Origin: Myxococcales bacterium
GTDB taxonomy: Bacteria; Myxococcota_A; Bradymonadia; UBA7976; UBA1532
Reading direction: 5' to 3'
Assembly: GCA_020633465.1 (NCBI GenBank)
Contig: JACKDN010000033.1
Location: forward strand, 21,884 to 85,883
DNA: 64,000 bases
Both the position numbers and the translations under genes were made by a program. The notes below the pieces were generated by a model. The model was not told where the DNA came from, did no database searches, and worked only from the letters and a program-made list of their open reading frames with translations. Numbering within the stretch: the stretch's first letter is position 1; each line of letters starts with the position of its first letter. Shown in pieces: positions 43,255 to 51,513 of the stretch.

Positions 43255-44780
43255 GGCGCGCCGCCATCCTGCTCGTGTCCGCCGCGCTCGTCGCCTGCGG
43301 CGGCGCCCCGAAGCCTCCGCAGAGCGCGCCGTCGTCGCCGCCGACGCCGCCCGCCGCCGTCGACCGCAGCGGCCTGCCGACGCCCGCCGCCGCGCCGGAC
43401 TGGCAGCCGCCGGCCGTCAGCACCTGGACGATGCCCAACGGGATCACGGTCTGGTACCTGAAGCAGGATCAGGCCCCGCTGCTGTCGCTGCGGCTGGTGC
43501 TGCCGCGCGGGGCCGCCACCGATCCGCGCGGCAAGGCGGGCCTGACCGCCCTCACCGCCGACCTGCTGGACGAGGGCGCCGCGGGCAAGAGCGCGCTCGA
43601 GCTGAACGAGGCCTTCCAGCGGCTGGCCACCGACTACGGCGTCAGCCCCGCCACCGACGGCGTGATCGTGGCGCTGGACCTGCTGGCCGACACGCTGCAG
43701 CCCTCGCTGGCGCTGCTGGCCGACGTGCTGCTGCGGCCGGACTTCCCCGCCGAGGAGTTCGAGCGGCGCAAGACGCAGCACCTCGCGCGGGCGCTGGCGT
43801 CGGAGGCGGATCCCGGCGGCACCGCGACCGTCGTGCTGCGCCGGGTGCTGTTCGGCTTCGGCTACGGCAGCCGCCCGGCCGGCGGCGTGCGCTCGACGCT
43901 GAGCGCGCTGACGCTGGCCGACGTGAAGGCGCAGTACGCGGCGGTCTTCAAGCCCAAGGGCGCCACGCTCGTGGCCGTGGGCGCCGTGCAACCGCACGTG
44001 CTGAAGGGGGCCCTCGACGAGGCGCTCGGCGGCTGGGAGGGCGCGCCGAGCGCCACCCCGCGCGTGGTGCACAAGTCGCTGCCGGCCCCGGGCGTCTACA
44101 TCGCCGACTTCCCCGGCAGCACGCAGTCGTCGGTGACCGTCGCGCGCATCGTGCCCGGCGTCGACGCGGCCGACGACCACTTCGCCGCCGAGGTGTTCAA
44201 CCGGGCGCTGGGCGGGGCGTTCACCAGCCGGCTGAACCTGAACCTGCGCGAGGACAAGGGCTACACCTACGGCGCGCGCGCCGGCTTCAACCGCTGGCGG
44301 CAGGCCGGCTTCTACGGGCTGTCGGCCAGCGTGAAGGCCGACACGACGAAGGCCAGCATCGACGAGATGCTCGGCGAGCTGAAGCGGGTGAGCGGCGAGA
44401 AGCCGATCACGGCGCAGGAGCGCGACGAGGCGGTCGGCGGCATGCTGCTCGGCTTCCCCGGCCGCTTCGAGCGCATGGCCAGCGTGGCCGGTCAGCTGGC
44501 GGCCCTGGCGCTCGACGGGCGCGACCCCGACTGGTACCGGCAGTGGCCCGAGAAGGTGAAGGCCACGAGCGCCGAGGACGCGCAGGCCGCGGCGAACCGC
44601 TACACCCAGCCGGTCGAGCGGTTCGTGATCATCGTCGCGGGCGATCGGGCGGCCCTCGAGCCGTCGCTGAAGACGCTGGGGCTGCCCATCGTGCCCTACG
44701 ACGCGCAAGGCAACCCGATCGACGCGAAGGCGCCGCCGGCGAAGAAGAAGGCCCCGGCGAAGAAGAAGGCCGCGAAGTAG
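43251..44780 (+). CDS. M16 family lipoprotein, inactive partner subunit
   Basis: 509 residues from GTG 43251 with GGGAGG upstream. The lipoprotein signal ends LVSAALVAC. It has the M16 fold (MPNGITVWYLKQDQAPLLSLRLVLPRG...AGLTALTADLLDEG), but the HxxEH zinc motif is replaced by TADLL, so it is the non-catalytic subunit. A glycine-rich loop and FNRALGGAFTSRLNLNLREDKGYTYG are retained for substrate binding. The tail is Lys/Ala-rich (KKKAPAKKKAAK). It is coupled to the catalytic subunit. Confidence 0.93.
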   Translation: MRRAAILLVSAALVACGGAPKPPQSAPSSPPTPPAAVDRSGLPTPAAAPDWQPPAVSTWTMPNGITVWYLKQDQAPLLSLRLVLPRGAATDPRGKAGLTALTADLLDEGAAGKSALELNEAFQRLATDYGVSPATDGVIVALDLLADTLQPSLALLADVLLRPDFPAEEFERRKTQHLARALASEADPGGTATVVLRRVLFGFGYGSRPAGGVRSTLSALTLADVKAQYAAVFKPKGATLVAVGAVQPHVLKGALDEALGGWEGAPSATPRVVHKSLPAPGVYIADFPGSTQSSVTVARIVPGVDAADDHFAAEVFNRALGGAFTSRLNLNLREDKGYTYGARAGFNRWRQAGFYGLSASVKADTTKASIDEMLGELKRVSGEKPITAQERDEAVGGMLLGFPGRFERMASVAGQLAALALDGRDPDWYRQWPEKVKATSAEDAQAAANRYTQPVERFVIIVAGDRAALEPSLKTLGLPIVPYDAQGNPIDAKAPPAKKKAPAKKKAAK

Positions 44781-44784
44781 GGCT

Positions 44785-46011
44785 TCAGCGCAGGGGCACG
44801 CGCCGCACGCCCGCCACCTTGCCCAGATCGGCCACCGCGTGCGTGCCGATCAGCGCCTTGGCCTCGTCGGTCGGCGTCCCCTCGCCCGCCTGCACCCTCA
44901 GGTTGCTGCCGAAGAAGCTCACCTTCAGCGCCCAGCGCCGCGTGCCCAGCTGGGCCTTCGCGTCCTCGGCCACCGGCTCGCCCTCGATCATCACCTCGGT
45001 GCCCCGCTCGGCCGCCTCGACGAGGTGGTCGCACACCGGCGCGCCGCCGGCCGCGTGGCACAGCCACAGGTCCGACGTGCGGTCGAGCTCGATGACGTTG
45101 TCGCCGTAGTCGCCGTCGGCGCGCGTGTTCTGCGCCCGCAGCACCAGCACCTGGCCCTCGCCGGTGCCGAGGCGATCCTCGAAGTCGGCCGAGGACAGCG
45201 TGCCGTCCTGGTGGATGTAGCTGACGCCCGGCGTCCAGCCGTCGACGACGGCGCCGACGTGCTGCCAGCCCCCCGTGCCGGTCTCGAGGGCGAGGTGCGT
45301 GGTGGACACGAGGCCGTTGCCCTCGCCCTCCACCTTCAGCAGCGCGGCCCGCAGCGGCACGCCGGGGTTGACGTGCGGCGTGCCGGCGGCGTCCACGGCC
45401 ACCGAGCCGCCGCTCGCCGCGTCGGGGGATTCGATCGTCTTCTCGGCCTTGCAGGTGCAGCGCAGGCCCTCGGCCTCGGCCGGATCGTTGCAGCCCCAGG
45501 CGGCCATCGCCTCGGCGCAGGCGGCCTCGAGCGTGCCCTTCGACGGCCCGGCCTTCTTCGCGACGAGCTCGGCCAGCCGCTTCTCGACCACGGGGTGCGG
45601 CCGGGCCGCCAGGCTGCGCCGGTACAGGGTCTCGGCCCCGACCCGATCGCCGCGATCCTCGGCGACGCGCCCCAGGTTGTACTGGAACATGCCCAGCTCG
45701 CGGGGGTCGGTGGTCAGGGTCACCGCCTGCCGCCCGAAGCGGTCGGCGGCGGCCAGATCGCCGGCCTTGTAATAGACCCACCCCAGCTCGCCGAGGATGG
45801 CCGGGTTGGCGGGATCGACCCTCAGCGCCTCGCGGAACTTCGCGATCGCCGTCGCGTGATCCTTCTTGCCCGACGCCGCGCGCCCGGCGCGCACCAGATC
45901 CTGGAAGCGCGCCGCGCTGGCCTTGGCCTGTGCCTGCGTCGGCGGCGCGGGCGGCGCCGCCAGCGGGCTGCCGCACCAAAGCACGAGCCCCAACCCCAAC
46001 CCTCGCCTCAT
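44785..46011 (-). CDS. Exported TPR protein with C-terminal beta-rich domain
   Basis: 408 residues from ATG 46011, with GGGAGG 6 nt upstream. The signal peptide (GLGLGLVLWCGSPLAAPP) may carry a lipidation cysteine. Residues 30-170 contain three to four TPR units (AIAKFREALRVDPANPAILGELGWVYYKAGDL). The C-terminal 200 residues are beta-rich with four to five cysteines and are not recognised. It is convergent with the M16 pair (4 bp gap) and divergent from the third kinase. Confidence 0.82.
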   Translation of the reverse strand: MRRGLGLGLVLWCGSPLAAPPAPPTQAQAKASAARFQDLVRAGRAASGKKDHATAIAKFREALRVDPANPAILGELGWVYYKAGDLAAADRFGRQAVTLTTDPRELGMFQYNLGRVAEDRGDRVGAETLYRRSLAARPHPVVEKRLAELVAKKAGPSKGTLEAACAEAMAAWGCNDPAEAEGLRCTCKAEKTIESPDAASGGSVAVDAAGTPHVNPGVPLRAALLKVEGEGNGLVSTTHLALETGTGGWQHVGAVVDGWTPGVSYIHQDGTLSSADFEDRLGTGEGQVLVLRAQNTRADGDYGDNVIELDRTSDLWLCHAAGGAPVCDHLVEAAERGTEVMIEGEPVAEDAKAQLGTRRWALKVSFFGSNLRVQAGEGTPTDEAKALIGTHAVADLGKVAGVRRVPLR

Positions 46012-46123
46012 GGTCGCCTCCCCCGGGTCCGCGGTGCGGCAGAGCGTCGCCCGAACAGCGGTCGCGTGACAAGCCCGCGCGCATGGGTGCATCGCGCGAG
46101 GGAAGTCGCTACCCTGCCCGCCG

Positions 46124-47410
46124 ATGTTCGGTGACCGCTACGAGCTGCTCCAGCGCCTGGGCGCGGGGGGCATGGCCCGCGTGTACCTCGCCCGTGACAC
46201 GGTGTTGGGGCGTACGGTCGCGATCAAGGTGCTGCACACCGAGCTGGACGAGAACGAGGAGGTGCGCGCCCGCTTCCTGCGCGAGGCCCGCATCTTCGCC
46301 CGCCTGAAGCACCCCCACATCGTCGACATCTACGACGTCGTCACCACGCCCGAGGGCGCGGCCGCGATGGTGATGGAGTACGTCGAGGGCACCGACCTGC
46401 ACCGGGTGCTGGCCAGCAACCCGCGGCTGGTGCCCGAGCTCGCCGCGCTGGTCATCCGGCCGCTGGCCGACGCGCTGCACTACGCGCACCGCGAGGGGGT
46501 GGTGCACCGCGACGTGAAGCCGGCGAACGTGCTGCTGGGGCGGGACGGCAGCGTCAAGCTGAGCGACTTCGGCATCGCCAAGGCGTCGGAGGAGGATCTG
46601 CTGACGCGCACCGGCGACTTCCTCGGCACGCCCGCCTACATCGCGCCCGAGCAGGCGCGCGGCGACGCGATCGGGCCGGCCGCCGATCAGTACGCGCTGG
46701 GCGTCGTCCTCTTCGAGATGGTCACCGGCAAGCGGCCCTTCTCCGGCCCGAACACGCTGGCCGTGCTGACGAAGATCATGGCCGGCGAGTACCCCGATCC
46801 GCGCGAGCTGAACGCGGCCGTCGACGACGATCTGGCGGCGATCATCGCCCGCAGCCTCAGCCTCGACGCGGCCGACCGCTTCCCGGACCTCGGCGCGATG
46901 GTGACGGCCCTCGAGCGCTATCACATCACCGTCAACGCCGACCGCCAGCGCGGCCTGATCGCCGGCCTGGTCGACGATCCCAACGGCACCGCCGACGTGG
47001 TGGCCGGCGAGGTGGCGAACGAGCTGATCACGACGGCGCGGCGGGCGGCCGAGAAGGGCGACAAGCGCAACGCGCGCAAGTCCGTTCAGGCCGCGCTCGC
47101 CCGCAAGCCCGACCTCGAGGCGGCCCACCAGCTGCTGCGCACGCTGGAGCAGCCCACCGTCGACCTGATGCCCCCCGCGCAGGGCGGCACGACGACGACC
47201 AGCACGCTGACCGTCGGCGCCGGCCGCCGGGGGCCCGTCGTCGTCGGGGTGGCGCTGGCCCTCACCGCTCTCATCGGCGTCGGCATCACCTTCCTCTTGC
47301 GCACGCACCCGCCGGGATCCGCGGGCGTGCCGGCCGTCGCCCAGCCGCCGCCCCCGGCCGATCAGAGCACGACCGCCCTGGCGATCGTCGCCGACGCCGC
47401 CCGCCCCTGA
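46124..47410 (+). CDS. Transmembrane Ser/Thr protein kinase, C-terminal PEGA domain out of frame
   Basis: 428 residues as read. The kinase domain (1-275) has GAGGMARVY, VAIKVLHTEL, VVHRDVKPANVLL, LSDFGIAK and IAPEQ and should be active. After a juxtamembrane region comes a transmembrane helix (VVVGVALALTALIGVGITFLL), then an Ala/Pro linker that stops at TGA 47410. Immediately downstream, after more linker in another frame, lies a PEGA domain that ends at 47828. The native protein was probably a kinase-TM-PEGA protein of about 568 residues. The stop codon is created by a frame change in a C-rich stretch. Confidence 0.85.
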   Translation: MFGDRYELLQRLGAGGMARVYLARDTVLGRTVAIKVLHTELDENEEVRARFLREARIFARLKHPHIVDIYDVVTTPEGAAAMVMEYVEGTDLHRVLASNPRLVPELAALVIRPLADALHYAHREGVVHRDVKPANVLLGRDGSVKLSDFGIAKASEEDLLTRTGDFLGTPAYIAPEQARGDAIGPAADQYALGVVLFEMVTGKRPFSGPNTLAVLTKIMAGEYPDPRELNAAVDDDLAAIIARSLSLDAADRFPDLGAMVTALERYHITVNADRQRGLIAGLVDDPNGTADVVAGEVANELITTARRAAEKGDKRNARKSVQAALARKPDLEAAHQLLRTLEQPTVDLMPPAQGGTTTTSTLTVGAGRRGPVVVGVALALTALIGVGITFLLRTHPPGSAGVPAVAQPPPPADQSTTALAIVADAARP

Positions 47411-47828
47411 TCGTCGACGCCGCGCCGCCGCGAGACGCTCGCGCCGCCGCCCGACGCCGCCCCGACGCCGCGCCAGTGCGCGTAGCCGCCCGGCCGAAGC
47501 CCGCCCGCCGCGCGCCCGACGAGACGCGCCCAGCCGCCGCGCGCCAAGCCGCCGCCCAAGCCCGCCCCTGAAGGCCGAGCCCCCGCCGCCGGCCGCCGCG
47601 GCGACCGCGCCCGGCACCCTGGCCATCGCCGCCGCCCCCTGGGCCGACGTCTACGTCGACGGCAAGCACCGCGGGCGCACGCCCTATCTGAAGCAGCTCA
47701 CGCTGCCCCCCGGCGCGCACGCCCTCGAGCTACGCAACCCGGGCTTCCCCCCGCACAAGGAGACCGTCACGGTGAAGTCCGGCGAGACGGTGACCCGCCG
47801 CGTCCGCCTCGGGAGCCGCCCCCGATGA
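47411..47828 (+). pseudogene. Detached PEGA C-terminus of the upstream kinase
   Basis: The frame ending at TGA 47828 encodes APGTLAIAAAPWADVYVDGKHRGRTPYLK...GAHALELRNPGFPPHK, a clear PEGA domain. The linker between 47410 and about 47580 changes frame at least twice: IVDAAPPRDARAAA in one frame, RAKPPPKPAP in the kinase frame and KAEPPPPAAAATAPGTL in the PEGA frame. There is no start codon or ribosome-binding site for a separate protein. The next gene's ATG overlaps its stop. Confidence 0.75.
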
Positions 47829-48633
47829 GCGGCGCGCTGCTTCTCGCGGTGGCCCTGCTGCTGCCGGGCGAGCTGACCGAGGCCCTCGAGCAGTACGACT
47901 TCGGCGAGTTCGAGGCGCCTGTCAGCGGCTCGACGCCCTGCGCGACGCCGAGGGCTTCGACGCCGAGGCGCGGCTGAAGACGCTCAAGTACCTGGGCGCC
48001 TGCCGTCACGCGCTGCGCGACGACGCGCGCGCCGACGAGGCGTGGACGGCGCTCCTGGCGCTGGATCCCACGGCGACGCTGGATCCGGTGCAGTTCCCGC
48101 CGGACATGGTGCGCTTCTTCGGCAAGGTGCGCGCGCGCGCCGAGGCCGCCGCGCGCGAGCGGGCGGCCGCCGAGGCGCGGGCGAAGGCCGAAGCCGAAGC
48201 CGAAGCGAAGCGGCGCGCCGCCGAGAAGCGCGCCGAGCACAAGGCGGATCCACCCCCGCCGCGGCGGCGCGCCGAGACGCCGGCCAAGAGCCGCGCGAAG
48301 GCCATGCTGCCCTTCGGCGTGGGCCAGTTCCAGAACGGCCACGACGGCAAGGGGGCCACGCTGGCCGCGCTGCAGGGCGTCGCGCTGGCGGTGGGCGTGG
48401 GCGGGCTGTTGACCTTCGAGAGCGAGAAGGAGAGCGGCGCCTTCCTGGCCGGCGGCACCTTCCCGGATCCCGAGCGCGCCGACACGCTGCAGGCCGTCTA
48501 CCTCGGCGGCTTCGCGGCCTTCGGCGCGCTGTGGCTGTACGGGCTGATCGACGCCAACGTGTACTTCGACGAGGCCCCGCCGGTGGCCATCGTGCCGACG
48601 CCGGACGGCCTGGCCGTGGGGGGCGTGTGGTGA
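47825..48633 (+). pseudogene. Exported TPR/coiled-coil membrane protein split by a frameshift
   Basis: ATG 47825 overlaps the PEGA stop (ATGA). The first 32 codons encode a signal-like segment and ALEQYDFGEFEA, then the frame goes wrong and stops at 47977. From 47923 the next frame continues sensibly as QRLDALRDAEGFDAEARLKTL, followed by a TPR-like region, an Ala/Glu/Lys coiled coil and two membrane segments, ending at 48633. A single missing base near 47923 (GTCAG for GTCCAG) explains the break. Similar proteins accompany kinases in myxobacteria. The stop overlaps the next GTG. Confidence 0.75.
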
Positions 48634-49997
48634 CGCGCGCGGCGCTGCTGGCGGTCGCCTGCGTGGGCCTCGCGGGCTGCCAGGACGTGCGCACGTCGGA
48701 CGCCGACGGGGGCGTCGCGCCGGGCGCGGGCGGCGTTCCCGGCGCGGGCGGTCAGGTCGGCGCGGGCGGCGATCCGGGCGGGCGGCGCGCCGGGCGCAGG
48801 CGGCGTGCCCGGCGCGGGCGGAACCCCTGGGGCCGGTGGCGTCCCGGCGCGGGCGGCACCCAGGCGCGGGCGGCGAGCGGGCCTGGGCGGCGCCCGGGCA
48901 TGGAGTGCGCGCCGGGCACGCTCGAGATCACCGCCGCGCCGCGAGCGACCGGCGCGCCACTGCGGCGCGGCGAGCCGCTGCGCATCGACGTCGACGCGAC
49001 GCGCGGCGCCATCGCCCGCCTCGGCACCCGAGGCCCGCTGGCCGGCACCGTGACCCCGCGCCCCGACCACCTCGTGTGGACCTACGCCGGCACCCCGGCC
49101 CAGCGCGCGGGCGCGCACACGGTGACCGTCGTGGCGCGCGACGCCGCCGGGTGCGAGGCCACCGCCGACGTCACCGTCGACCTGCTGGGTGATCTGGTCG
49201 CCGGCGACGACCGCGGCCGGGTGCTGTTCATCGGCAGCGACGGCACCTACCTCGACACCCTGGCCACCCTGGGCGAGGGCGACGTCGAGGCCCTCGTGGC
49301 GCTGCCCGACGGCCGCTTCCTGGCGGGCACGGACGAGCCGGCCATCTACCTGCTGCGCGCCGACGGCAGCGTCGCGACGCCCTTCGAGATGGAGTTCCTC
49401 GACGAGCCCATCTATCGCGACACCGGGCAGAGCGCCTATCCCCACAACCTGGTGTGGGACGAGGCCCGCGAGCGCGTGTGGGCCGACGGCGACCGCAACG
49501 CGGTGCACACCTGGACGCTGGACGGGTTCTACGACGCCACCTACGAGCTCGACTTCGCGGCCGGCTACACCACGGTGGGCTTCGCCTGGGCCGACGACTA
49601 CCTGGCGGTGGGCCAGTTCGATCAGTCGCGGGTGCGCAAGGTGCGGCCCGCCGACGGCGGCGGCGACGACCAGGCGTTCACCGATCTGGGCAGCTTCGGC
49701 ATGTTCGGCGGCATGACCAACGGCCCCGACGGCAAGGTGGTCATCAGCCACTACCGCAGCGGCAGCTACTACCTGGGCAGCTACACGCGCGCCGGCGGCG
49801 GCACGCCCGTCGAGGTGGAGGGCTCGCCGGTCCACCTGACCCGCATGGGGCCCTACATCGTGGCGCTGGGCCACGCGGGCGGCAGCTGGCTGTACGACGC
49901 GGCCGACTTCACGCGGCTGGACGACGGCGGCTTCCTGCAGCGCGACCTGCTGTCGACCCTGGAGAGCCGCGTCACCTGCCTGGACTGGTTGCGCTGA
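48630..49997 (+). CDS. Beta-propeller-like surface lipoprotein (copy A) with disturbed Gly-rich linker
   Basis: 455 residues from GTG 48630, which overlaps the upstream stop (GTGA). The lipobox is VACVGLAGC. A GAGGVPGAGG-type linker follows but between about 48780 and 48900 the repeat drifts through all three frames before returning to the original one, giving Arg-rich sequence instead of Gly/Ala. The rest (about residue 95 on) has an Ig-like domain (TLEITAAPRATGAPLRRG) and a propeller-like region (DLVAGDDRGRVLFIGSDGTYLDTL, VALPDGRFLAGTDEPAIYLL). It is paralogous to the gene at 51501-53050. Surface exposure is inferred from the linker. Confidence 0.8.
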   Translation: MTRAALLAVACVGLAGCQDVRTSDADGGVAPGAGGVPGAGGQVGAGGDPGGRRAGRRRRARRGRNPWGRWRPGAGGTQARAASGPGRRPGMECAPGTLEITAAPRATGAPLRRGEPLRIDVDATRGAIARLGTRGPLAGTVTPRPDHLVWTYAGTPAQRAGAHTVTVVARDAAGCEATADVTVDLLGDLVAGDDRGRVLFIGSDGTYLDTLATLGEGDVEALVALPDGRFLAGTDEPAIYLLRADGSVATPFEMEFLDEPIYRDTGQSAYPHNLVWDEARERVWADGDRNAVHTWTLDGFYDATYELDFAAGYTTVGFAWADDYLAVGQFDQSRVRKVRPADGGGDDQAFTDLGSFGMFGGMTNGPDGKVVISHYRSGSYYLGSYTRAGGGTPVEVEGSPVHLTRMGPYIVALGHAGGSWLYDAADFTRLDDGGFLQRDLLSTLESRVTCLDWLR

Positions 49998-50008
49998 GGA
50001 GGCACGCC

Positions 50009-50950
50009 ATGCGCGCGCGATGGACGACGACGATGGCCGCGGCGCTCGCGCTGACGCTGAGCGCGTGCCAGGAGACCGACGAGCGCGACGGGCTGTCCGG
50101 CGACGCGGGGGCGGGCGGCGCGCCGGGCATGGGCGGCCAGATCGGGGCGGGCGGCGAGCCCGGCGCGGGTGGCAACCCCGGCGACCCCTGCGCCGCGGCC
50201 TGCAGCGAGCTGGCCACCTGCGCGGCCGGTCCGGCCTGCGCCGGCATCGACGACACGACCGCGCCCGGCCTCGAGGCGGGCTGCAACGACGCCTGCGATC
50301 AGTCGCCCCAGCTGGCCGACATCATCAACAGCGCCAACACCTGTGAGGGTGTCATCCAGGCGGTGGGTCAGGTGTCGCCCGACATCCAGCAGCTGTGCGG
50401 CGGTGGCGGCGGCGGCGACGTCGAGACGGCCTGCTCGGCGTTCGGATCGACCTACGCTCGCTGCGTCACCGAGAAGTGCGAGAACCTGGCCGACTACGAG
50501 GATGGCTTCGCCACGCAGCAGGCCGTCGGCTGTGTCCAGTTCGTGCAGAGCGGCGAGGTGACCGTTGCCCAGGTGCAGCAGATCGCTGGCGCGCCCTGTT
50601 CGGCCCTCGCTCCGGGCATCGATCCGGTCGTCGGTCAGGATCCGATGACCGGCGAGGACGGCGCCCTGCGTGCGTTCTGCACCGAGGGCCCCCAGACCGA
50701 CCCCGCCGTCTGCGAGGGCGCCTGCGAGAACGTCATCGACTGCGCCGACACCATGGGGCAGGAGGTGCCGCCGGAGGCGCTGGCCGAGCTCGTCGGCAGC
50801 TGTGTGGCGGCCTGCGTCATCAGCGCCGACCTGACCGAGAACTTCGAGTGCGCCAACGACAACGCGGGCGACTGCGCCGCGGTGAACGCGTGCCTCGACG
50901 GTGAGGATCCCGGCATGGGCGGCGCGCCCGGCATGGGCGGCATGGTATGA
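50009..50950 (+). CDS. Cys-rich lipoprotein with Gly-rich linkers at both ends
   Basis: 313 residues. ATG 50009 has GAGGAGG 6 nt upstream. The signal ends ALTLSAC, followed by GAGGAPGMGGQIGAGGEPGAGG, about 220 residues with 20 or so cysteines arranged in CxxxC pairs (CAAACSELATC, CNDAC, CVTEKC, CEGACENVIDC, CVAAC), and a final GMGGAPGMGGM. The paired-Cys helical-hairpin layout resembles a repeated disulfide-linked module in myxobacterial lipoproteins. Function unknown. It follows copy A by 11 bp in the same operon. Confidence 0.85.
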   Translation: MRARWTTTMAAALALTLSACQETDERDGLSGDAGAGGAPGMGGQIGAGGEPGAGGNPGDPCAAACSELATCAAGPACAGIDDTTAPGLEAGCNDACDQSPQLADIINSANTCEGVIQAVGQVSPDIQQLCGGGGGGDVETACSAFGSTYARCVTEKCENLADYEDGFATQQAVGCVQFVQSGEVTVAQVQQIAGAPCSALAPGIDPVVGQDPMTGEDGALRAFCTEGPQTDPAVCEGACENVIDCADTMGQEVPPEALAELVGSCVAACVISADLTENFECANDNAGDCAAVNACLDGEDPGMGGAPGMGGMV

Positions 50951-50961
50951 CCAGGCCCTGA

Positions 50962-51513
50962 CAGTGCTACTGGGCGGCGCAGCAGGAGGTGCTGGCCGAC
51001 AACGGCGCCGACCGCCGCATCTTCCGCTTCAACCTGCAGGGCGAGTACCTCGGCGCCATCGAGCTGCCGCGGCAGGGCCAGACCAACTACGAGCCGATCG
51101 GGTTCGCGTCGGTGGACGGCCGGCCCGTGGCGGGCAGCGACATCGGCACGCGCCTGTACTACGTCGACGTCGATCCCCCCGAGCCGCTGCTCGTCGGCAT
51201 CGGCGACGGCTTCGACACGCTGATCGGGCTGACCGACGGCGCCGCCGCCGATCAGGTGGTCGCGCTCATGCGCCGCGGGGGCGCGGAGTTCCGCCTCTAC
51301 GGCATCGACACGCGCCTACGGCCCCACGGCGAGGCGATCCCGCGGGCCGAGATCCGCTACATGACGCGCTTCCTGGACGGCTTCCTGGCCATCCACATCA
51401 ACGGCATCACCCGCTACACCGCGGACCTCGAGGATCCCACGCCCGGCGAGGACTGGGATCAGCGGGCGGCCACCAACATCGGCGCGCGGGGAGGCATCGC
51501 GTGGCTCGACTGA
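50962..51513 (+). pseudogene. Truncated beta-propeller lipoprotein (copy B), 3' half only
   Basis: The open frame starts right after a stop at 50959-50961. Its sequence VLADNGADRRIFRFNLQGEYLG, then later MTRFLDGFLAIHINGITRYTADLEDP, aligns with the second half of copy C (VVADYGPDGTIHRFRPNGEY, VVRFMDGYLGVPSIGSRIPY). The signal peptide, linker and first half of the domain are missing. A GTG at 50989 could start a 174-residue protein but has no good ribosome-binding spacing and no signal. It looks like a deletion remnant of a duplicated gene. Confidence 0.7.
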
